Positions 6,982-12,533 of a stretch of DNA of 13,496 nt are shown in pieces; position 1 is the first letter of the stretch, and each line of letters starts with the position of its first letter. Below the pieces are notes generated by a model. It was not told the origin of the DNA, did not search any database, and was given only the letters and a program-made list of their open reading frames with translations. The translations under genes and the position numbers were made by a program. The stretch is from Chloroflexota bacterium (GTDB lineage Bacteria > Chloroflexota > Dehalococcoidia > Lucifugimonadales > UBA3495), in assembly GCA_022561675.1 (NCBI GenBank), contig JADFQT010000032.1:1-13496 (forward strand), read 5' to 3'.

Positions 6982-7149
6982 GCACAGCCGAATAACACTG
7001 CCCTATCCGCCTTCCATTAATTAAGGGCAGGGGGCCAGCACGGCCAGCCTTGGGTGTTGATTTTGGCGGTTGCTGACGCCTTGCTGAAGACTTGGAAACC
7101 GGCAACTGGCTGCCTGTTAGCAACATCGCAGTAAGGTTTAGGGCGGGCC

Positions 7150-7208
7150 GAGTTTGGTGAAACTCCGTCGGACAGACTAAGCTCACTGGCGACGGCCTGA
7201 ATGCCGTC
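7150..7208 (+). promoter_or_regulatory. Two small hairpins in the leader of the LLM gene
   Basis: Two perfect 6-bp stems lie in the 100 bases before ATG 7243: GAGTTT-ggtg-AAACTC (7150-7165) and GACGGC-ctgaat-GCCGTC (7191-7208). The rest of the 312-base divergent region between enamidase and LLM holds a TTAATTAA palindrome (about 7018-7025) and no coding sequence I can support. The stems could be operator half-sites or RNA structures in the 5' leader. No known riboswitch pattern was recognised. Confidence 0.3.
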
Positions 7209-7242
7209 CTTGCCTTAATCCGTTTCCAATGGAGGCTAGGTT

Positions 7243-8202
7243 ATGTCCACTTCAATGACATCTTTCGGATACCTGCTCCCGACCCGTGAATTGGTCATGG
7301 CTCAGGCTAGACCCGACTTCCAGAGGATAATATCTCTGGGAGAGCTGGGGGAAGCCCTGGGTTTTGACTCCCTGTGGGTCGGAGACAGCATTCTCGCCCG
7401 TCCAAGATTCGAAGCCTTGACAACCTTGGCTGCATTAGCCTCGAGAACCCAAAAGGTTAAGCTGGGTACTGCCGTGCTCCTTCCAGCCCTCCGCAATCCG
7501 GTGGTCCTGGCAAACCAGGTGGCCAACCTGGACCTGCTCTCCCAGGGTCGCACGATCCTCGGCGTTGGAATCGGATCCAAAACTCCCGCAGTGGAGCGGG
7601 AGTTCCATGCCTGTGGAATCTCCTTCTCCCATCGAGTTGGTATCTTCGAAGAGGTCCTTCAAATCATGCGGAGCCTTTGGAAGGAAGACGTGGTTTCCTT
7701 TGAGGGGCGGCATTTTCAGTTGGATGAGGTTAGTCTGGGTCTCCACCCTTTGCAAGAAGGCGGCGTCCCCATTTGGATGGCAGGAGGCGTTGAGGTCGCT
7801 CAGCGGCGAATCCTTCGTATTGGCGACGGCTGGTTACCCAATCCCGCAACCCCTGAGCATTTCAGTCAGGGATGGAGGAATTTAAAGGCCCTAGCTAGTG
7901 AAAGCGGCAAGGATGCCGAATCGCTCCACCGCTGTGTATATACCACTTTGAACATCAATGAGGACGAGTCGCAGGCAGAGCAAGAATTGCGGAGCTTCAT
8001 GGAGAACTACTATGGGACTCCCTATGAAACGTTAGCTCGTACTCAGAGCTTGTGTGCCGGCACCGAGGAACGCTGCATAACCTGGCTAAAAGACTTTGTC
8101 GCAGCAGGAGCGCAAACAATAGTAATTAGGTTCGGCTCTCCTGACCAGTCTTCTCAGCTGGAGCGATGCGCCAACGACATATTGCCGCAGGTACGAGGCT
8201 GA
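7243..8202 (+). CDS. LLM-class flavin-dependent oxidoreductase
   Basis: A complete 319-residue luciferase-like TIM-barrel oxidoreductase using FMN or F420, cytoplasmic. Family signs are 'LGEALGFDSLWVGDSILARP' (residues 32-54), 'VKLGTAVLLPALRNPVVLAN' (72-91), 'GRTILGVGIGS' (102-112), 'FEGRHFQLDEV' (153-163), 'VPIWMAGG' (175-182), 'GDGWLPN' (194-200) and an end of the 'LER..ndiLPqvRg' type. ATG 7243 has GGAGG seven bases upstream, and an ATG four codons later is also in frame. It is the only complete plus-strand gene here, divergent from the enamidase and convergent with the PuuE-like gene. The 'WVGDS' in place of 'WvgDH' and the compact size fit the F420-type/alkanal branch better than long pyrimidine (RutA) or alkanesulfonate enzymes, but the cofactor cannot be settled by eye. 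It may oxidise a ring or side chain before hydrolysis. Confidence 0.88.
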   Translation: MSTSMTSFGYLLPTRELVMAQARPDFQRIISLGELGEALGFDSLWVGDSILARPRFEALTTLAALASRTQKVKLGTAVLLPALRNPVVLANQVANLDLLSQGRTILGVGIGSKTPAVEREFHACGISFSHRVGIFEEVLQIMRSLWKEDVVSFEGRHFQLDEVSLGLHPLQEGGVPIWMAGGVEVAQRRILRIGDGWLPNPATPEHFSQGWRNLKALASESGKDAESLHRCVYTTLNINEDESQAEQELRSFMENYYGTPYETLARTQSLCAGTEERCITWLKDFVAAGAQTIVIRFGSPDQSSQLERCANDILPQVRG

Positions 8203-8206
8203 CGGG

Positions 8207-8232
8207 AGGGATATGACCTACCCTGTTTTTTT
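8207..8232 (+). terminator. Weak terminator-like site after the LLM gene
   Basis: AGGG (8207-8210) can pair with CCCT (8221-8224), and seven T residues follow at 8226-8232, just after the LLM stop. The stem is only four pairs, so the call rests mainly on the T-run in a convergent intergenic position. Confidence 0.3.
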
Positions 8233-8253
8233 GATCCGTGGTGCTCAGCAGCT

Positions 8254-8275
8254 GGTTGATGCTAGGGCGTCAACC
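8254..8275. other. Hairpin over the 3' end of the PuuE-like gene
   Basis: GGTTGATGC-TAGG-GCGTCAACC forms a nine-pair stem (one G-T pair) with a four-base loop, covering the stop codon at 8270-8272. It lacks a T-run in the minus direction. It could stabilise the 3' end or help termination of either converging transcript. Confidence 0.35.
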
Positions 8276-9160
8276 CTGCCCGTAGTGCTCCAGCCACCAC
8301 CTGGCGATGTCCACTCTGCGGGCCATCCAGACCTTGGGGAAGCTGCTGGCGTACTGCAGGAACCGCTCGACGGCGCGGGATCTAGCCGGTCGGCCGGCGA
8401 TGCGGCAATGCAGCCCCACGGACATCATCTTGGGGCGAGTGCGACCCTCTTCGTAGAGGCAGTCAAAGGTATCCTTCAGATATTCGTAGAAATCACCGGT
8501 GCTAACCAGGCCGCCCCGCCAGAACCGGGCGTCGTTGGTTTCCATGCTGTAGGGAAGGACCAGCCAGGGCTTTTCCCTCACGGTCACAAAGTAAGGAAGA
8601 TCGTCGTTGAACGACCCACTGTCGTAGATAAACCCGCCTTCCTCCGCCACCAGCTCCCTGGTATTTACGCTGGAGCTGTATCGGGTGAACCAGCCCAGAG
8701 GCCTTTCCCCGCAAGTCTCGGTGATTGACGCTACGGTTTTTGCTATGGCCTGGCGCTCCTCCTCCCGCTCCATCAGGTGGTATTCTTCCCACCGGTAGCC
8801 GTGGCCGCAGACCTCGTGTCCGCGGGCGACCACCTGCCGGGCTACCTCCGGGTTGCGCTCCAGGGCCAGGGCGCAGCAGAAAAAAGTGGCCTTGGCCTGA
8901 TACTTGTCCAGAAGATCCAGCAGCCGCCAGACCCCGACGCGACTACCGTATTCGAAGAAGGATTCGTTGAACAGGTCCCGTTGGGCGGGAGGGACGGGTG
9001 AAGGGACCTCGCCGTTGGACTCGTGGTACGGATCGCCGTCCAGCGGGTTGCGTTCGGAGCCTTCCTCATAGTTGATTACTATGGAAACGGCGATCTGGGC
9101 GTCGCCCGGCCACCGAATTTGCGGAACGTTGTTGCCGTATCCGATCAGGTCTCGTTCCAT
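8270..9160 (-). CDS. Polysaccharide-deacetylase-fold protein of the PuuE (allantoinase-like) family
   Basis: A 296-residue protein of the NodB/polysaccharide deacetylase fold, in the branch that includes the allantoinase PuuE, which opens the allantoin ring. Recognisable features are 'DLIGYG' and 'RWPGDAQIAVSIVINYEEG' (residues 16-34), 'FFEYGSRVGVWRLLDLL' (68-84), 'ATFFCCALALERNPEVAR' (91-108), 'GHEVCGHGYRWEEY' (114-127), then 'GERPLGWFTRYSS' and 'EEGGFIYDSGSFNDDLPY'. In true polysaccharide deacetylases the first motif is TFDDG and the second HSxxH. Here they are NYEEG and HGYRWEE, as in PuuE-type proteins, which argues against carbohydrate substrates and for a cyclic amide or ureide. There is no signal peptide, consistent with cytoplasmic action. 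AAGGAGG precedes ATG 9160 at ten bases. The amidase gene ends 86 bases upstream, with a hairpin between them. Confidence 0.82.
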   Translation of the reverse strand: MERDLIGYGNNVPQIRWPGDAQIAVSIVINYEEGSERNPLDGDPYHESNGEVPSPVPPAQRDLFNESFFEYGSRVGVWRLLDLLDKYQAKATFFCCALALERNPEVARQVVARGHEVCGHGYRWEEYHLMEREEERQAIAKTVASITETCGERPLGWFTRYSSSVNTRELVAEEGGFIYDSGSFNDDLPYFVTVREKPWLVLPYSMETNDARFWRGGLVSTGDFYEYLKDTFDCLYEEGRTRPKMMSVGLHCRIAGRPARSRAVERFLQYASSFPKVWMARRVDIARWWLEHYGQG

Positions 9161-9176
9161 CGGCTGGTGCCTCCTT

Positions 9177-9230
9177 AAAAAAGAAAGGGATGAAGCATCG
9201 ACCCGCCGGGCGGACTTCGGCCCGGTGCTT
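9177..9230 (-). terminator. Hairpin plus T-run between amidase and PuuE-like genes (terminator or attenuator)
   Basis: On the minus strand AAGCA, an internal loop and a six-pair CCGGGC/GCCCGG stem (9206-9211 with 9220-9225, closed below by 9193-9197 with 9226-9230) are followed by a T-rich run ending in TTTTTT (9177-9182). That run abuts the AAGGAGG ribosome site of the downstream gene. The arrangement could partly terminate transcripts from the amidase gene or control readthrough. The bulge and the distance from stem to T-run weaken it as a classical terminator. Confidence 0.4.
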
Positions 9231-9246
9231 ATCTACCGGGAGGATA

Positions 9247-10665
9247 TTACATAAATGGAGGCCGCTGGTCGAACCAGCGAGTCGCCTGCTCGTAGGCGTA
9301 GGCCACCCGAAAGATGCCAGGCTCGTCGAAGGGCTTGCCCGCCACCTGCAATCCAATAGGCAGACCGGAGGCAGTGAAGCCAGCGGGTACTGAGATTGCC
9401 GGAAGCCCGCTGAGGTTGAAGGGCGCGGTAAAGCTGGGACCTCGCACGGTGCTGGTAGCGTCGTAGCCCTCGAAGGCCGCGGCGGGCTGGGTCATGGTGG
9501 GGGTGACCAGTACATCCACTTTCTGGAAGGTTTGGGCCAGCTCTCGATTGAACAGCTTTCGGACCCGCTGTGCCTGCACGTAGTCGCTGGCCGTGAGCAG
9601 GCCGCCAATGCGGAACCGGGCCCGGACCATCTCGCCGAACTCGTTGGCGCGGCTCTTGAGGTTCTTCTCATGGAAGGCGAAGGCCTCGCTCAGCATGATT
9701 ACAGTGTTGGCCGCCCGCACGTACTCCAAACTCGGTATGGTAACTTCCTCCAGATGGGCACCCAAGCCCTCTAGGACGGTCAGCCCCTTTTCCACGGCGG
9801 CCAGAGTCTCCGGGTTCGCCCCCCCGTCGGCGGCGAAAAAGAAGTGGCGGGGCACGCCGATGGTAACTCCCCTAATGTTCTGATTGTCCTGCTTCAGCCC
9901 GGCCGCGTAGTTTGGGACCGGTGCAGCGCTGGTAGTGGGGTCTCTGGGGTCGTATCCCGCGATAGCCCCCAGCATGTGAGCCGCGTCCTCCACCGTCCAG
10001 GTCATGGGACCGCAGTGGTCCTGAGACCAGCTAAGGGTTACCACGCCGGCCCGGCTGACCCGCCCGTAGGTGGCCTTAATTCCAACGATGCCGCACAGGG
10101 AGGCGGGCCCTCGTATGGAGCCTCCGGTGCAGGAACCCAGGGCTCCCATGCACTGACCGGAGGCCACCGCGGCGCCGGAGCCACTGCTGGAGCCACCGGT
10201 AATGTGGTCCAGATTCCAGGGATTTCGCGCCGGAGCGAAGGGAGTGGTGAAGTCCGGTCCGCCCAGGGCGTACTCGTGCATGGCCAGCTTTCCCAGCAGA
10301 ATGCCCCCGGCATTCTTGAGCCGGGCCGTGGTGGTGGCGTCCTCGGCGGGCACCCGGTCGATATCGACTTGGGAGCCGGAGGTGGTGCGAATGCCGGCGG
10401 TATCGTAAAGGTCTTTCAGCGCAAATGGGATGCCGTGCATCGGGCCTTTGTAATGACCTTGAAGAATTTCAGCCTCGGCGACCCGGGCATCGGCCAGGGC
10501 CTGCTCCGACAGGATGGTTATAAAGGAGTGAAGCTGGTCGTTGGTAGCCTCTATGCGGTTTAGGAAAGCGCGGGTAAGCTCCACCGGCGACAACTCCTGT
10601 CGCTGCAGCAAAGCCCCAGCCTGGCTGATGGTCAAATAGTGGAGGTCGGCGTTTGTGGTGGCCAC
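9247..10665 (-). CDS. Amidase (amidase-signature family)
   Basis: A complete 472-residue serine amidase of the amidase-signature family (GatA, AtzE, urea-amidolyase type), hydrolysing a C-N amide bond to release ammonia. The Lys-cisSer-Ser triad is visible: K84 in 'IPFALKDL', S159 in 'GGSSSGSGAAVASG' and S183 in 'GGSIRGPAS', with the 24-residue Ser-Ser spacing seen in fatty acid amide hydrolase. The usual 'GSDTGGS' reads 'GSCTGGS' (C179 for Asp), an unusual change next to the active site. The start codon is GTG (10663-10665) with AAGGAGG eight bases upstream. The gene follows a 71-residue AtzG/GatC-like protein by 59 bases, suggesting a two-subunit enzyme. It is probably not the tRNA amidotransferase GatA: there is no GatB or normal GatC, and the neighbours are catabolic. 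Confidence 0.9.
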   Translation of the reverse strand: MATTNADLHYLTISQAGALLQRQELSPVELTRAFLNRIEATNDQLHSFITILSEQALADARVAEAEILQGHYKGPMHGIPFALKDLYDTAGIRTTSGSQVDIDRVPAEDATTTARLKNAGGILLGKLAMHEYALGGPDFTTPFAPARNPWNLDHITGGSSSGSGAAVASGQCMGALGSCTGGSIRGPASLCGIVGIKATYGRVSRAGVVTLSWSQDHCGPMTWTVEDAAHMLGAIAGYDPRDPTTSAAPVPNYAAGLKQDNQNIRGVTIGVPRHFFFAADGGANPETLAAVEKGLTVLEGLGAHLEEVTIPSLEYVRAANTVIMLSEAFAFHEKNLKSRANEFGEMVRARFRIGGLLTASDYVQAQRVRKLFNRELAQTFQKVDVLVTPTMTQPAAAFEGYDATSTVRGPSFTAPFNLSGLPAISVPAGFTASGLPIGLQVAGKPFDEPGIFRVAYAYEQATRWFDQRPPFM

Positions 10666-10724
10666 TCTTATCGCCTCCTTAAACGGCTGAATCGCATTTT
10701 AAGACCTAAGGGGATGGCACTCGG

Positions 10725-10940
10725 CTATGCATGCGGGGCCGGAGGCCAGTCGGGGTGGAAGGTCATACCCATCTCCTCCGCTCCCAAGTCTATGGAGTGT
10801 AGGATTTCGGTATGTTGGGCATACAAGTCATAGAGGGGTTTCAGGTCCTCCAATTCTTGAGTTGTCATCCCCAGACCGGCTCGTTCGGCCATCAGCCTAA
10901 ATTCCTCCAAGCTGACTCCTGGCTCCTTGGCAGAGGACAT
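10725..10940 (-). CDS. Small AtzG/GatC-like amidase partner protein
   Basis: A 71-residue acidic protein with a GGGAGG ribosome site five bases before ATG 10940. It reads as two helices ('SLEEFRLMAERAGL' and 'TQELEDLKPLYDLYAQHTEI') followed by an acidic stretch and 'FHPDWPP' near the end. The helix, 'l..eel..l.....' helix, then '.f.P' tail layout resembles GatC and AtzG, small subunits that wrap around and stabilise amidase-signature partners (GatA, AtzE). Direct placement before the amidase supports that role. Sequence identity to any named member cannot be judged by eye, so the family link is an inference from size, layout and position. Confidence 0.65.
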   Translation of the reverse strand: MSSAKEPGVSLEEFRLMAERAGLGMTTQELEDLKPLYDLYAQHTEILHSIDLGAEEMGMTFHPDWPPAPHA

Positions 10941-11227
10941 GGCTCCCTCCCTAATACTAACTTTGTTTAAAAACTACGGCTTGGCGCCCTTCGACAAGCT
11001 AGGGTGAACGCGCGCCACCGACAACCAGACTATCTTCAGGGATTCGCCTACTGTCGGTCAAGACTTGGATTACCCCCAACGGTGCGGCCGTTTCGCTGGA
11101 AGAATATTTTGTCGATGAGAAAGCGCCACCTTTTGGGGCAGCTGTTCAGCAGAATCGGTGGTCATAGTTTCTTTGGCTCCCCGTAGGGAGTGACCCCGCC
11201 GCGGAGGCTGGGAGACCATGGTTCAGG
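10941..11227. other. Intergenic stretch with no supported gene
   Basis: About 290 bases between the lyase stop and the small protein's start. It carries the REP-like motif listed separately, a 31-codon minus ORF (11070-11165) and a 60-codon plus ORF (11004-11186). The end of the plus ORF loosely recalls the start of left-handed-beta-helix acetyltransferases, but neither ORF is convincing. No RNA gene was seen. Confidence 0.45.
10987..11010 (+). repeat. Degenerate REP-like motif
   Basis: CCCTTCGACAAGCTAGGGTG followed by AACG matches, apart from one missing C in GCTCAGG, a 20-odd-base imperfect palindrome found scattered in the intergenic DNA of many bacterial genomes. Only one copy lies in this window, so the repeat call depends on recognising the string. 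Confidence 0.4.
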
Positions 11228-12178
11228 CTATCCCCTTCCGGCAGACCTCTGGTATTTGTCCAGCGACTCCGCGGAGAGATATTTCTCTTCCAATGCCCGC
11301 TGCGTGGCTATTTGCTCCCCTCCCAGCTTGAGCTGTCCGTTAACCAGGGGATTATCCTTGTGGCTCTCGAGGAAATCCCGATTCGCGGCGGTCCCGCGTT
11401 CCATATAATCCCGAACGTATTCGTAAAGTGCCGCCTGGGTGACCAGATGGGTGGGACGGGGCATCCAGGATATGTTGATTCCCCACTCCAGCAGCTGGTC
11501 GTTAGTGGGGGGTTCAGGTAAAAACCCGGTCATTATGGAAAAGGGACCCTCCACTACTTCCCGCGCCCGCTTGATGTCATCCGGGGAGCGCGGTGCGGTG
11601 AACTGAACCCAGTCAACCTCTCCTAATTCCTTGTAGGCTTTCAGACGGTGGAGGGCCTCTTCCAAGCCCCCATTGGCTGCCTCACCCGCGTAACACTGGG
11701 CGATCACAACGAAATTAGGGTCCAATTCCCGCTTGCGCTCTACTGCAGCCCGATATCGGGTTAAAACCACCTCCAGGGGAGCTACTTCCATGCCGGCCGT
11801 CCCGGTGCCTCTTTTCCCTTCAATCGGCTGGTCGTCGATGCGCACTCCCGCGACCCCCTCCTTGATGCTATCCTCAACTATCCGCCGGACCGCCATGATG
11901 CCTCCGTGGCCGGTATCACCGTCCAGAATGACCGGAAACCTCACCGACCGGGCAATCCATCCGGCAATCATGATGCACTCTTGTAAGGTGGCGGTGCCCA
12001 CGTCTTCCATGCCCGTGTATGAGCCCACCACGCCGCTGGTGCCCACAAATCCGGCCTCGGCCCCGGCGGCTTCCATAACCCGAGCCAACCCGGCGCTGGG
12101 CGGATGCATGACCGTAAGGACCTTATCCTGGCGTTGAATTAGCTCCTGCAGCCGCGCGGAGGCTTCTTGATATGGCAT
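11228..12178 (-). CDS. Isocitrate lyase/PEP mutase superfamily protein, cysteine-less gating loop
   Basis: A 316-residue cytoplasmic TIM-barrel enzyme of the isocitrate lyase/PEP mutase superfamily, which makes or breaks C-C or P-C bonds next to a carboxylate with Mg2+. Visible landmarks are 'MEAAGAEAGFVGTSGV' (residues 35-50), the metal motif 'DGDTGHG' (86-92, D86 and D88), 'AGVRIDDQ' (110-117) and 'NFVVIAQCYA' around residues 159-168. In 2-methylisocitrate lyase (PrpB) and 2,3-dimethylmalate lyase the gating loop after 'EDQ' carries KRCGH with the catalytic cysteine. Here it reads KRGTG (122-126), so that acid is missing. This makes a lyase of the usual type doubtful and allows oxaloacetate-decarboxylase-like, hydrolase or mutase activities. 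The C-terminal 30 residues are polar. ATG 12178 has AAGGA about ten bases upstream. Functional assignment is open. Confidence 0.83.
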   Translation of the reverse strand: MPYQEASARLQELIQRQDKVLTVMHPPSAGLARVMEAAGAEAGFVGTSGVVGSYTGMEDVGTATLQECIMIAGWIARSVRFPVILDGDTGHGGIMAVRRIVEDSIKEGVAGVRIDDQPIEGKRGTGTAGMEVAPLEVVLTRYRAAVERKRELDPNFVVIAQCYAGEAANGGLEEALHRLKAYKELGEVDWVQFTAPRSPDDIKRAREVVEGPFSIMTGFLPEPPTNDQLLEWGINISWMPRPTHLVTQAALYEYVRDYMERGTAANRDFLESHKDNPLVNGQLKLGGEQIATQRALEEKYLSAESLDKYQRSAGRG

Positions 12179-12229
12179 AGCTTCAACTTCCTTTAATCGA
12201 CTGCCTTTACTGAGCCTTGAGTCTATGGG

Positions 12230-12328
12230 TAAACACGGTCTATGGAGCCATCGTTAGGGGAAATCCCCCCAGTCCCCCTTTTCGAAAAGGGGGATTTGGA
12301 TCTTACAAGTTTAGAACTCTCGTCAAGG
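12230..12328 (-). repeat. Dispersed palindromic repeat, copy B (inverted relative to 5580-5687)
   Basis: Reverse complement of copy A with scattered differences. It begins on the plus strand as TAAACACGGTC and ends CGTCAAGG. The core CCCCCTTTTCGAAAAGGGGG is a perfect 20-base palindrome able to form a strong hairpin. It lies upstream of the lyase gene (ATG 12178), so it may also affect transcript ends there. With copy A it brackets the block from enamidase to lyase. Confidence 0.8.
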
Positions 12329-12370
12329 TTCTGTAATCGAATGATGCCAGCACTAGCCAGATTTTAACGA

Positions 12371-12502
12371 TCACTTTACTACAACCGCGCGTCCCTGATT
12401 GGACGCCTCCTGCAGGTCGTCAAGAAAACGGTGCAGCTCCACTGGGAAGTCAAGGAGGGTAGCGTCTTCCCAATAGGAGTCAGGGAAACTTGCCCTCCGG
12501 CT
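12371..12502 (-). pseudogene. Orphan coding-like remnant (43 codons, no start)
   Basis: Between an in-frame TAG (12503-12505) and TGA (12371-12373), 43 minus-strand codons read as a plausible protein end: 'SYWEDATLLDFPVELHRFLD' then 'DLQEASNQGRAVVVK'. It looks like an amphipathic helix ending in a basic/hydrophobic tail. There is no ATG, GTG or TTG in a useful place and no ribosome site. Upstream the same frame continues only nine codons, toward the HpaB-like stop. It is probably the 3' end of a lost gene. The family is not recognised. Confidence 0.4.
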
Positions 12503-12533
12503 CTACAGAGAGCGCAAATTAGGGAAACTCCCC

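Noticed and set aside
8213..8728. Plus-strand frame opposite the PuuE-like gene, just after the LLM stop
   Set aside because: It overlaps a well-supported gene throughout and its translation reads as the antisense of that gene.
11070..11165. Minus-strand 31-codon ORF beginning MTTDSAEQLPQK
   Set aside because: Too short, with weak ribosome-site spacing and no recognisable relation; it could be chance.
11004..11186. Plus-strand 60-codon ORF whose end loosely recalls the start of left-handed-beta-helix acetyltransferases
   Set aside because: It has no ribosome site, its first half is not protein-like, and the resemblance covers only about 20 residues.
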